Shown here piece by piece: positions 19,826 through 28,859 of a DNA stretch of 64,000 bases; positions within the stretch are counted from its first letter, which is position 1, and every line of letters starts with the position of its first letter. This DNA is from Bacteroidota bacterium. Its GTDB lineage: Bacteria; Bacteroidota; Bacteroidia; Bacteroidales; JACABE01. The position numbers and the translations under genes are program-made. The stretch spans positions 55,963 through 119,962 of the forward strand of contig JACABE010000007.1 in NCBI GenBank assembly GCA_013377005.1, in the 5' to 3' direction. The notes beneath the pieces are model-generated. The model saw only the letters and a program-made list of their open reading frames with translations. It made no database searches and had not been told where the DNA came from.

Positions 19826-20632
19826 ATGACCTCATCTTTTTTCAATTATAAAGGCAATAAAATTCATTATATTACAGAAGGACAAGGAAATGCAATTATT
19901 CTACTTCATGGATTTATGGAATCTCTGCAAATTTGGGAAGACTTTTCCAGAGAATTATCCACTAAATTTAAAATTATCTGCATTGATCTTCCGGGACATG
20001 GCAAAAGTGAATGTGTAGCTGAAGTTCATTCTATGGCGTTGATGGCTGATATTGTAAAACAAATTGCCGATTATATGGCAGTTTCTTCTTTTGTATTAAT
20101 CGGACATTCTATGGGTGGTTATGTAAGCTTACAACTTGCCGATCAATATCCGGATATGCTCAAAGGGTTAGGATTGTTCCATTCACAAGCGTTGGCTGAC
20201 TCAGAAGAAACAAAAGCCAATCGTGATAGAACCTGTGAAATTGTGAAACTAAACCGCAAGAATTTTATAAGTCAGTTTATTCCTGATTTATTTGCGCCAG
20301 AAAATGTTTCAAGATTTTCCGAGGAAATTAGTATCTTGCAATCTCAAGTAATAGATATGGAAGAAAACGCTATTATTGCTGCTTTACAAGGTATGAAAAT
20401 AAGAGAAGCCAAGCTGAATGTTTTAACTGAATTGAACACACCCATTCTATTTATTTTCGGAAAAAGAGACAGCAGAGTAGACCTGCAACAAGCAATGAAA
20501 CAAGCAGTTTTACCTAATCATTCAGAAATATTATTATTAAATATAGGACACATGGGCTATATTGAAGCAAGAAATGAAACGCTATATACTATCAAATCTT
20601 TTTCAGAGAAGTGTTTTGCTTTTCCATCTTGA
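19826..20632 (+). CDS. Alpha/beta hydrolase
   Basis: 268 residues from the ATG at 19826; a start at 19805 would add seven residues but lies on the promoter box. The fold marks are all present: LLHGFMESLQIW (oxyanion), DLPGHGKS, the nucleophile elbow GHSMGGYVSLQ, a late Asp in FGKRDSRVD, and the catalytic His in NIGHMGYIEA. No signal peptide, so it is cytoplasmic. The substrate is not predictable; related proteins are esterases and menaquinone-type hydrolases. Monocistronic. Confidence 0.85.
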   Translation: MTSSFFNYKGNKIHYITEGQGNAIILLHGFMESLQIWEDFSRELSTKFKIICIDLPGHGKSECVAEVHSMALMADIVKQIADYMAVSSFVLIGHSMGGYVSLQLADQYPDMLKGLGLFHSQALADSEETKANRDRTCEIVKLNRKNFISQFIPDLFAPENVSRFSEEISILQSQVIDMEENAIIAALQGMKIREAKLNVLTELNTPILFIFGKRDSRVDLQQAMKQAVLPNHSEILLLNIGHMGYIEARNETLYTIKSFSEKCFAFPS

Positions 20633-20675
20633 TAAATTCCTACTATTGTCAATTGGTTAATTTACCGACAGAAAA

Positions 20676-22376
20676 TTAATGTTCTTTTTTCTTTTTGCCG
20701 TGGACTAATTTATCCATAAAGTATTCATTTCCTTCTTTCACAAAAATAAATTTGTAGTCAGTATCTTCTTCTGTAATTTCTATTGTTGTTACTCCTTCTT
20801 TTTCTTCTATGTAAGCATTATCAATATTTTCTAATAAATATATTAACAATCTTTTAACTTCATTAAATTTATAATTATGTTCTTCTAAAAGCCATGTTTT
20901 GTTCTCAATTTCATTCTTTAAAGCTTCTCTATTATTTTCATACGCATTTTCGTATTCATCTTTTTCCCAAATTAATAAATATAATTCTTCGTAAAAAAAG
21001 TCGCTACTGTCTGTTGCTTTTATTACACTTTGAATTACCTCTTTTACTGTCGATTGGGGGTATTTTAGTACGTTTTTCTCTATTTCAGGAAATAGCTTAC
21101 GGTCTCTTTTTTTTAATTTGACAAAATTGTCTTTGGTAATATTATCAGTTTTATCTTTTTGCATTCTAATTAAATTAGATTGAGAATCATAAATATTTAC
21201 TTTTAATTTAGGAGGCATTTTCCCTGAATATCGTACAAAAAGACTATCCATTTTGCTTGCTGATAAATCAATGTTATAAATGTAATATTTAAAATCATCG
21301 TTATTTACATACGGGAAAAATATTTTGTTGTTATTAATTGTCTTTATATAGGTTTCTCGCTCAAAAGATAAATGCTTATAAAATTTCAAATTAAGATTGT
21401 TGATAATTTGATAAATATCAAAACAAAACGTTTTTTTCTGCCTGTTATAGGTTGGTAATATTACATAAGTGTTTTTAGTAATAGCATCTTTAAGGATATT
21501 AATAATTTGATGCCTGCCATTTAAATGTGGTTTAACATTTACAGAATCAATAAATTTTAAATTAGCCCCATATTGATATATATATCCAGTATGCTCTTCT
21601 GTTATAAGAAATGTATTATTAAAATCATAAACAGAATAAATAGAAGCTACAGTATTATTGTTTTTAACAATATACATAGTGTCATTTGTCAAGTAATTTT
21701 TCCCAACAATCACATCTGTACATTTTACATTATAAATAAAATTTGTGTCACCTCTTAAAGAATCAGAATGTGATTGTTCTTTATAATATGTTACGATAAA
21801 AGTATCCTTTGATTTGAATGCAGAAAAAATCTTCCAAACAGGAGATTCTGTCATTTTTTCATCAAAAAATTCAGGATATTTATCAAGTCTTTCAATGATG
21901 GGTATAATTTTATTGTTTTTTATATTTAAATAAAGCAAACAAAAATTTGACCCTTTCTTAATAGTTGAAACAAAAACAGTAGAATCATTAATAAATGATA
22001 TATTCCCGTTTGCACCGCAAAATGGCGAACCTGACAATACTTTTTTGAGTCCGCGTATTTTTTTGAAATAATTAAATTGATCTAAAACCTGATTGTTTGC
22101 TCCTATTAGTATAAATGAATTGTTTTCAATATTATGTATCAGCATGCAGGAATCATTTACAGCACAAAAATCAATAGAATTTTTATTAGCTAATCCAAAA
22201 TAAATATTTGCATTTTTATCACTTGGTTTGCTTAACGAAAGCGATTTTGAATCGGTATTCAAATTACTTATATATATTATTGCCTGACCAACAGCACCTT
22301 TGTTGTCGTTTTTCAATTGTCCGATAACTAATATGGATTGAAATATTAAAATCCATATTAAGAATAGTTTTTTCAT
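20676..22376 (-). CDS. Secreted protein of unknown function
   Basis: 566 residues, signal peptide 1-19 (ending VIGQ). Residues about 25-385 have short repeated beta-hairpin stretches (FIYNVKCTDVIVG, TFLITEEHTGYIYQYG) suggesting a beta-propeller, as in BF3164-like proteins, but no signature is firm. Residues about 400-560 are charged and helical, and the tail ends HGKKKKEH. It is convergent with the hydrolase and divergent from mtnP. I do not recognise a specific family. Confidence 0.6.
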   Translation of the reverse strand: MKKLFLIWILIFQSILVIGQLKNDNKGAVGQAIIYISNLNTDSKSLSLSKPSDKNANIYFGLANKNSIDFCAVNDSCMLIHNIENNSFILIGANNQVLDQFNYFKKIRGLKKVLSGSPFCGANGNISFINDSTVFVSTIKKGSNFCLLYLNIKNNKIIPIIERLDKYPEFFDEKMTESPVWKIFSAFKSKDTFIVTYYKEQSHSDSLRGDTNFIYNVKCTDVIVGKNYLTNDTMYIVKNNNTVASIYSVYDFNNTFLITEEHTGYIYQYGANLKFIDSVNVKPHLNGRHQIINILKDAITKNTYVILPTYNRQKKTFCFDIYQIINNLNLKFYKHLSFERETYIKTINNNKIFFPYVNNDDFKYYIYNIDLSASKMDSLFVRYSGKMPPKLKVNIYDSQSNLIRMQKDKTDNITKDNFVKLKKRDRKLFPEIEKNVLKYPQSTVKEVIQSVIKATDSSDFFYEELYLLIWEKDEYENAYENNREALKNEIENKTWLLEEHNYKFNEVKRLLIYLLENIDNAYIEEKEGVTTIEITEEDTDYKFIFVKEGNEYFMDKLVHGKKKKEH

Positions 22377-22482
22377 ATTTTTAATTTTTAATAGATTAGT
22401 AAATTTATGATTTTTACCAAACCAATTGAAGACTGTATTTGTTATATGAATAAAATTGTAATTATTAAATGCAAATTTAATT

Positions 22483-22490
22483 TAATTTTG
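22483..22490 (+). promoter_or_regulatory. -7 box TAATTTTG for mtnP-ade
   Basis: TAATTTTG 36 bases before the mtnP ATG. TTG at 22456-22458 is 24 bases upstream, a little too far. Confidence 0.45.
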
Positions 22491-22526
22491 CTGAAAAATA
22501 TGCCGAATCATTAAATACAATAAGTT

Positions 22527-23291
22527 ATGGTAAAATTAGGAATCATTGGAGGTTCGGGTTTAGAAAAGTTAAATCTGTTTACTGACTATAAAATAATTGA
22601 AGCAACCACAGATTATGGTGTACCCAGTTCAGCTGTTATTACAGGAAAAATAGGAGAAATTGAAGTCGCCATCATTTCACGGCACGGAAATCAACATACA
22701 ATACCGCCATCACAGGTAAATAACCGTGCCAATATTATGGCATTAAAAAATTTAGGATGCACACATATCATTGCTACCACAGCTTGTGGAAGTTTGAAAG
22801 AAGAAATTAAACCAGGCGATATGGTAGTACCCGATCAGTTTATCGATTTTACCAGACATCGTGCCATCACATTCTTCGAAAGTTTCGAACCCGAACACAT
22901 GGCACATACACCCATGGCCGACCCATTCGATTTGGAATTAAGTCAACTTATCATTGCTACCGCTTCTGAATTAAAGTTTAAAATGCACCACAACGGCTGC
23001 ATTCTTACCATCGAAGGTCCGCGATTTTCTACCAGAGCCGAGTCAAAAATGTTTATCAGCTGGGGAGCCGATTTAATTAATATGAGCACAGCCCCCGAAG
23101 TAATTTTAGCCAACGAAGCTCAGATACCTTATGCAGCCATTGCATTAAGTACCGACTATGATTGTTGGAAAACCGACATAGAAGCTGTTTCGTGGGAAGC
23201 TGTTTTGGAAGTTTTTAATAAAAATGCGAACAATGTTACCCGTTTATTGCTTGAAATCATTCACCGATTGAGTTACTGGGATGTTTGTTAG
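22527..23291 (+). CDS. mtnP: S-methyl-5'-thioadenosine phosphorylase family protein
   Basis: 254 residues. It splits methylthioadenosine with phosphate into adenine and methylthioribose-1-phosphate. Signatures: GIIGGSGL at the N terminus (phosphate), SRHGNQHTIPPSQVNNRANI, TTACGSL, the purine/ribose site NMSTAPEVILANEA, and STDYDCWK, which matches MTAP rather than generic PNP. It is followed by adenine deaminase 30 bases downstream, so the released adenine would be handled by the neighbour. Confidence 0.88.
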   Translation: MVKLGIIGGSGLEKLNLFTDYKIIEATTDYGVPSSAVITGKIGEIEVAIISRHGNQHTIPPSQVNNRANIMALKNLGCTHIIATTACGSLKEEIKPGDMVVPDQFIDFTRHRAITFFESFEPEHMAHTPMADPFDLELSQLIIATASELKFKMHHNGCILTIEGPRFSTRAESKMFISWGADLINMSTAPEVILANEAQIPYAAIALSTDYDCWKTDIEAVSWEAVLEVFNKNANNVTRLLLEIIHRLSYWDVC

Positions 23292-23321
23292 TAAGTAAAT
23301 ATTAATTATTAAGAGAAAAAA

Positions 23322-24959
23322 ATGTCAATTCATAAGTATAAAATCTCAGGAAACATAGTGGACGTTGTAAATAAACGCATTTACAAAGGCACTGTAAGCA
23401 TCGAAAACGGTAAAATTATTGCCCTTAAAGAAGAAAATGTAAGCGAAAGCCAATACATACTGCCGGGATTAATTGATGCCCATGTTCATATCGAAAGCTC
23501 AATGATTATTCCATCAGAATTTGCTCGTTTAGCAGTAGTTCACGGCACCGTTGCCACGGTTTCCGATCCTCACGAAATTGGCAATGTATTGGGTATGCAG
23601 GGTGTAAATTTTATGATAGCAAACGGCAACAAACTTCCCTTTAAATTTTATTTTGGTGCTCCAAGCTGCGTACCGGCTACTCCTTTTGAAACATCGGGAG
23701 CTTCCATTGGCGTTGCCGAAATTGACGAATTAATGTCAAACCCAGCAGTTAAGTATTTATCAGAAATGATGAATTTCCCCGGCGTTTTATATCAGGACAA
23801 AGAGGTGATGCAAAAACTTGCAATTGCTCAGAAGTATAATAAACCAGTAGATGGACATGCTCCCGGCTTAAAAGGCGAAGATGCTGCAAAATATGTTGCT
23901 GCCGGCATTACTACCGACCATGAATGTTTTACGATTGCCGAAGCCATTGACAAAATAAATAACGGCATGTTAGTTCAGATTCGCGAAGGCAGTGCTGCCA
24001 AAAATTTTAAAGCATTGGTTGATTTGCTCAGCACCCATCCTGATTTTGTTATGTTTTGCTCAGATGATAAACATCCCAACGATTTGGTAAAAGGGCACAT
24101 CAATCAATTGGTAAAAAGAGCCATTGCACAAGGTTACGATCCTATTGCTGTATTAAGAGCTTGCACTTATATTCCAGTAAAACACTATAAATTAGAAGTT
24201 GGACTGTTGCAAAAAAATGACGATGCCGATTTAATTATTGTCGACAATTTGCATGACTTTAATGTACAAACTACTTATATTAATGGTATTAAAGTTGCCG
24301 AAAACGGTATATCTTTTTTGCAATCGGTAAAAGAAGTTACACCCAATATTTTTAAAGCAACAGCAATAACCGAAAACGATATCAAAGTTACTTACAAAAA
24401 ATCTAAAATAAAAGTAATGAAAGCCTTGGAAGGGCAGCTGATTACCGAATGTCTGACTATTGAACCAAAAACAGAAAATAATTTTATTGTAAGCGATATA
24501 GAAAAGGATGTATTAAAAATAGTGGTAATGAATCGCTACCAGCAGGCAAAACCTGCAGTGGCTTTTATCAATGGATTTCAACTAAAAAAAGGAGCATTGG
24601 CCTCTACCGTTGCCCACGACAGCCATAATATTATTGCTGTTGGTACTAATGACAAAGATATTACAACAGCTATCAATCTTGTAATTCAATCTCAGGGTGG
24701 CATTTCGCTGGTGAATGATAATGAAAGATATCATTTAGCGCTTGCTGTTGCCGGCTTAATGTCAGCAGATGATGGTTTTGAAGTAGCTGAAAAATATGAT
24801 TTTATCGATAAAAAGGCCAAAGAGTTTGGATCTGTGCTCAATGCACCATATATGACCTTATCTTTTATGGCATTATTGGTAATTCCTGAATTAAAATTAA
24901 GCGATAAAGGTTTGTTTGACGGAAATAAATTTGAATTCACTACATTAGAACAATTATAA
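23322..24959 (+). CDS. ade: Adenine deaminase
   Basis: 545 residues, the usual Ade length. A metal-dependent amidohydrolase that converts adenine to hypoxanthine and ammonia. The metal ligands lie in GLIDAHVHIESSM (H54, H56), with HGTVATVSDPHEIGN, TTDHECF and the catalytic FCSDDKHPNDL following. The C-terminal Ade domain (SQGGISLVNDNERYHLALAVAG) is complete. Second gene of a purine-salvage pair with mtnP. Confidence 0.95.
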   Translation: MSIHKYKISGNIVDVVNKRIYKGTVSIENGKIIALKEENVSESQYILPGLIDAHVHIESSMIIPSEFARLAVVHGTVATVSDPHEIGNVLGMQGVNFMIANGNKLPFKFYFGAPSCVPATPFETSGASIGVAEIDELMSNPAVKYLSEMMNFPGVLYQDKEVMQKLAIAQKYNKPVDGHAPGLKGEDAAKYVAAGITTDHECFTIAEAIDKINNGMLVQIREGSAAKNFKALVDLLSTHPDFVMFCSDDKHPNDLVKGHINQLVKRAIAQGYDPIAVLRACTYIPVKHYKLEVGLLQKNDDADLIIVDNLHDFNVQTTYINGIKVAENGISFLQSVKEVTPNIFKATAITENDIKVTYKKSKIKVMKALEGQLITECLTIEPKTENNFIVSDIEKDVLKIVVMNRYQQAKPAVAFINGFQLKKGALASTVAHDSHNIIAVGTNDKDITTAINLVIQSQGGISLVNDNERYHLALAVAGLMSADDGFEVAEKYDFIDKKAKEFGSVLNAPYMTLSFMALLVIPELKLSDKGLFDGNKFEFTTLEQL

Positions 24960-25039
24960 ATATTTTCGTTAATATACAATTAATGAAGCACTTATTATTA
25001 TTCATTTATTTTATAATTGATAGGTTTAAAATATAATAA

Positions 25040-25378
25040 TTATAAGTTTTCTTTGATTTCAATCAAAAAGCTTTTTATTTTTTCAAGGGATTTCACAATT
25101 TCATGATGATCAATTGTTTCAGTTCTATTTTCATTCAGTTTATCTTTAGCACCTTGTAAAGTAAAACCCCGTTCTTTTACAAGATGGAAAATTAGATGAA
25201 AATTATCAATATCTTGTTGTGTAAAGTATCGAGTTCCTTTTGCGTTTTTATGAGGTTTAATAATATCAAATTCTTTTTCCCAAAAACGTATCAAAGAAGT
25301 GTTTACATTAAACATTTCAGCTATATCGCCTATGGAGAAATAAATTTTTTTAATTTCTTGATTTGATTTAACTGGCAT
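25040..25378 (-). CDS. MerR-family transcriptional regulator
   Basis: 112 residues. A winged-helix MerR domain covers about residues 10-80 (YFSIGDIAEMFNVNTSLIRFWE, TRYFTQQDIDNFHLIFHLVK), followed by a short helical tail (EIVKSLEKIKSFLIEIKENL) for dimerisation. No cysteine-rich effector region, so no metal-sensing prediction. Small MerR proteins of this sort are common in Bacteroidota. It lies upstream of tRNA-Arg on the opposite side of the porZ spacer. Confidence 0.88.
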   Translation of the reverse strand: MPVKSNQEIKKIYFSIGDIAEMFNVNTSLIRFWEKEFDIIKPHKNAKGTRYFTQQDIDNFHLIFHLVKERGFTLQGAKDKLNENRTETIDHHEIVKSLEKIKSFLIEIKENL

Positions 25379-25418
25379 AGAGAAACTTTTATAAGTTTTT
25401 AAATATAAACCTATTTAG

Positions 25419-25492
25419 CGACTCCGAAGGGATTCGAACCCCCAACCATCAGAACCGGAATCTGACATTCTATCCAATTGAACTACGGAGCC
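25419..25492 (-). tRNA. tRNA-Arg (CCG)
   Basis: Read on the minus strand: acceptor GGCTCCG with CGGAGTC (one G-T pair), anticodon stem TCAGA/TCTGA with loop TTCCGGT giving CCG, and T arm GGGGG-TTCGAAT-CCCTT. Discriminator G at 25419. CCA is not encoded. Confidence 0.95.
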
Positions 25493-25501
25493 ATTTTGTT
25501 G

Positions 25502-25509
25502 CAAAGATA
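25502..25509 (-). promoter_or_regulatory. -7 box TATCTTTG for tRNA-Arg
   Basis: Minus-strand TATCTTTG, nine bases before the mature tRNA 5' end. The close distance is normal for a tRNA promoter in this phylum. Confidence 0.6.
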
Positions 25510-25666
25510 TAAAATCTTACTTTCAAATTTATTGCATTCTTTTTTAATCATTAATTTTGTGAAAAACAGTCAATATTTTATTATAAATAAGACTCTACAA
25601 AAAAGGTTATATAAGATCATAAGTATTTAAACAATATTTTTTAAGTAAAACTGTTATTGAAAAGTA

Positions 25667-25674
25667 TATTTTTG
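25667..25674 (+). promoter_or_regulatory. -7 box TATTTTTG that fixes the porZ start
   Basis: This box lies downstream of the longest possible ATG (25657) and 18 bases before the ATG at 25693, which begins a clean signal peptide. Confidence 0.5.
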
Positions 25675-25692
25675 CATTTTATTTTACAAAGT

Positions 25693-27993
25693 ATGAAACT
25701 ATCAAGTATTATTTTTTTTAAGATATTTTTCCTCTTAAGTTATTTTTCATATAGTCAAGGAATTCCAATTGGTCAATGGAGAAATCATTTGCCAAAAAAT
25801 AAAGTAATTGCTGTTGCTGAAGCAGAAAATCTTATTTATGCAGCAACACCTTATAGTATTTTTTATTTTGACAAAACTGACAATAGTATTCAACAACTTA
25901 CAAAAGTAAATGGCCTTTCTGATGTTGGTATTAGTGCTATTCATTATAGCAAAGCTTACAAAACCCTTGTAGTAACTTATACTAATGCGAATATTGATTT
26001 AATTAAAACATCAGGAATTGTAAATCTTCCTGATATTAAAAACAAATCAATACCCGGTAATAAAAAGATAAATAATGTAACATCTTTGGGTAAATATGCT
26101 TATTTGTCTTGTGGTTTTGGTATCGTTGTGGCGGATTTAGTAAAAAATGAAATTAAAGATACCTACATTATTGGAGATAATGGCAGCAGAATTGATATTT
26201 TTGATATTGCAATTAACGATACTATTATCTATACTGCAACAGAATTGGGAATTTACAAAGCAAAAACGACAAACACATACTTATCAGACTTTCATAATTG
26301 GATCAAAGATAGCACAATAAGAGGTATCAATTCAAAATTTACTCATATTGCATTTTTTAAAGATAAAATAATTGCTTGCAAAGAAAGAGGAACTTCTTCC
26401 TGTAAGGATACATTATTTGCCTACAATGGAACAAATTGGACTTCTTTTGATACTACCAGTATACGAAATTTTTCAGTAAATGGGGATCAATTAATAATTT
26501 CACATTATGGTTTCTTTTCTATTTATAATGAATTATTACAATTACAGCAGGCCAATCAACTATTTGTTGATGCTAATCAGATAATTCTTGATAAAAATAA
26601 TTATTATTGGGTCGCAGATGATTATAGCGGTTTGTTGAAAATTGAAAATAATTTTTCAGAAGTAGCCTATTTAATTCCTAATGGTCCAACTACCAATAAC
26701 GTATTTACCCTAACTCCTACCCCAACAGGTATTTGGTTAGCACCGGGTGGAATTGATTATGGTAGCTGGGGAAATGCTTATTTTGTTGGAACCATACATC
26801 AATTTAAAGATGAAAAATGGAATAATTACGCAAGTTTAGATTCAATTGGAGACATACTTGATATTGCAGTTGATCCAACAGATAATTCAAAAGTGTATGC
26901 AGCTACATGGAGTGTTGGTATTGTTGAATTTACTAATAATAAAGTTACTAATGTTTTTAATGAATTCAATAGTAGCCTGAATCCATTTTATTTACAAGGT
27001 AGTAGGTATTTGAGAATCGGAGGAGCAAAATTTGATGAATCAGGAAATTTGTGGGCAACAAATTCAGGTGTGATTAAAGGTCTTTCTGTTAAATATAAAT
27101 CAGGATTATGGGAATCGTTTGATGTTCAAAGTATTATTAAAAATGGTAATTATAATGATGTTTCAACCTTATTAATTGATAAAAATAATTATAAGTGGAT
27201 GCTAGCAAGAGAAAATCAATTAGCCGTATTTAATAAAACTCAGAATATTATTCAAAAAGCATGGATTAATATCAATAAAGGCAATGATTTAGCAAGCAAT
27301 TATATTCATTGTTTTGCCGAAGATTTGAATGGAGAAATATGGGTTGGTACAGATAAAGGTATAAAAGTCATTTATTCTCCTGAAAATGTATTTAGTACAA
27401 ATTCAAATGAAGAATCATCCATTACGGCACAAACAATTTTAGTAGAATTTGAAGGACATGTTCAACATTTATTGGAATTTGAATCAGTAACAGCAATTGC
27501 CGTAGATGGTGCTAACCGAAAATGGTTGGGAACACAGAAAGCTGGCGTTTTCTTACTATCATCTGACGGAACTCAACAATTAGCTCATTTTACTGAAGAA
27601 AATAGTCCTTTGTTTTCAAATTCAATTGTTACTATTGCTATAAACCCTGACAATGGGGAAGTATTTTTTGGCACTTCAATGGGAGTAATTTCTTATAGAG
27701 GAACTGCTACTAGTGGTAAAGATACTTTTCAAGATGTTTACGCTTATCCTAACCCTGTTCGCCCTGAATACAATGGCGTTATTGCAATAAAAGGTTTAGT
27801 AAGAGATGCAAATGTTAAAATTACCGACATTGCAGGGAATCTAATATATAACACAATTGCTAATGGTGGTCAGGCAATTTGGAACGGAAAAAACTATAGC
27901 GGCGAAAGAGCTCACTCAGGAGTATATCTTGTTTTCTGCACCAATGAAGACGGAGCAGAAACAATGGTTACAAAAATATTGTTTATCAATTGA
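25693..27993 (+). CDS. porZ: Type IX secretion component PorZ
   Basis: 766 residues from the ATG at 25693. Signal peptide ends SYSQG, then IPIGQWRNHLPKNKVIAVAE, the family's opening. Two seven-bladed-type beta-propellers follow (repeats such as NEIWVGTDKGIKVIYS and AANRKWLGTQKAGVFLLS), then a C-terminal type A sorting domain from about residue 685 (VYAYPNPVRPEYNG). In Porphyromonas, PorZ is part of the PorU-PorV-PorQ-PorZ attachment complex that processes cargo and links it to anionic LPS. recO follows 13 bases later, a pairing often seen in this phylum. Confidence 0.85.
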   Translation: MKLSSIIFFKIFFLLSYFSYSQGIPIGQWRNHLPKNKVIAVAEAENLIYAATPYSIFYFDKTDNSIQQLTKVNGLSDVGISAIHYSKAYKTLVVTYTNANIDLIKTSGIVNLPDIKNKSIPGNKKINNVTSLGKYAYLSCGFGIVVADLVKNEIKDTYIIGDNGSRIDIFDIAINDTIIYTATELGIYKAKTTNTYLSDFHNWIKDSTIRGINSKFTHIAFFKDKIIACKERGTSSCKDTLFAYNGTNWTSFDTTSIRNFSVNGDQLIISHYGFFSIYNELLQLQQANQLFVDANQIILDKNNYYWVADDYSGLLKIENNFSEVAYLIPNGPTTNNVFTLTPTPTGIWLAPGGIDYGSWGNAYFVGTIHQFKDEKWNNYASLDSIGDILDIAVDPTDNSKVYAATWSVGIVEFTNNKVTNVFNEFNSSLNPFYLQGSRYLRIGGAKFDESGNLWATNSGVIKGLSVKYKSGLWESFDVQSIIKNGNYNDVSTLLIDKNNYKWMLARENQLAVFNKTQNIIQKAWININKGNDLASNYIHCFAEDLNGEIWVGTDKGIKVIYSPENVFSTNSNEESSITAQTILVEFEGHVQHLLEFESVTAIAVDGANRKWLGTQKAGVFLLSSDGTQQLAHFTEENSPLFSNSIVTIAINPDNGEVFFGTSMGVISYRGTATSGKDTFQDVYAYPNPVRPEYNGVIAIKGLVRDANVKITDIAGNLIYNTIANGGQAIWNGKNYSGERAHSGVYLVFCTNEDGAETMVTKILFIN

Positions 27994-28006
27994 TTATTAA
28001 CATTAA

Positions 28007-28735
28007 ATGCTTACAACAACCAAAGGTATTGTTCTTAACTATATCAATTACAGCGAAACCAGTGTAATTGCAAAAATTTATACAGAACAATACGGTTTGC
28101 AATCATACATTATCAAAGGCATTAGAAAAAACAAATCAAAAACTAAACTTAGCTTATTAGAACATCTTTCATTAATTGAAATAGTAGCTTATCACAAAGA
28201 AAACGTTTCCAGTATCAGAACAGTTAAGGAATTAAAAAGTATTTACAGATTTCAAACAATCCCTTATGATATTGGCAAAAGTTCTATTGCTTTGTTTATT
28301 AATGAAATATTATACAAATCATTACATGAAGAAGAAAAAAATTCTACTTTATTTGAGTTCTTATTTCATTCTATTCAAATTTTAGATGTAATTCCTGAAC
28401 ATTATGCTGATTTTCATCTTTTATTTATGGTTCAATATTCCAAGCATTTAGGTTTTTTCCCAAGGAATAATTATGATGCAAACAACAGATTCTTTAATCT
28501 TAATGAAGGAGTGTTCCAGACAACTCAACCATTAAATGCTGAATACGTAGATTATCCGCTTAGTGAAATAATTAATAAAATGCTGAGTATAAGTTTTCAG
28601 GATATTACTAGCTTAAATTTAAAAAAAACAGATAGAAGATTGCTATTGGATAAAATGATACTTTTTTATCGTTTTCACCATTCTGGATTTAATAAGATTA
28701 ATTCTCATTTAATTTTACAAGAAGTACTTGGATAA
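28007..28735 (+). CDS. recO: DNA repair protein RecO
   Basis: 242 residues. The N-terminal OB fold (TTKGIVLNYINYSETSVIAKIYTEQYGLQSYIIKGIR) binds ssDNA and the helical C-terminal domain follows (LFINEILYKSLHEEEKN, DFHLLFMVQYSKHLGFFP). It helps load RecA onto SSB-coated DNA in the RecFOR pathway. It lacks the four-cysteine zinc motif found in some RecO proteins. Probably co-transcribed with porZ. Confidence 0.93.
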   Translation: MLTTTKGIVLNYINYSETSVIAKIYTEQYGLQSYIIKGIRKNKSKTKLSLLEHLSLIEIVAYHKENVSSIRTVKELKSIYRFQTIPYDIGKSSIALFINEILYKSLHEEEKNSTLFEFLFHSIQILDVIPEHYADFHLLFMVQYSKHLGFFPRNNYDANNRFFNLNEGVFQTTQPLNAEYVDYPLSEIINKMLSISFQDITSLNLKKTDRRLLLDKMILFYRFHHSGFNKINSHLILQEVLG

Positions 28736-28798
28736 ACTATTTTCAGACGATTAAAATTGACATATTACAATTTCATAAAACACTTCAAATTATAATAT

Positions 28799-28835
28799 AA
28801 AAAGCAGTTCCGTTGATCACAGCACTGCTTTTTTA
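28799..28835. terminator. Bidirectional terminator between recO and mutA
   Basis: AAAGCAGT (28801-28808) pairs with ACTGCTTT (28824-28831), flanked by an A run and a T run, so it can serve both convergent genes. Confidence 0.75.
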
Positions 28836-28859
28836 TTCTACAATTTTATTAAACAATAA

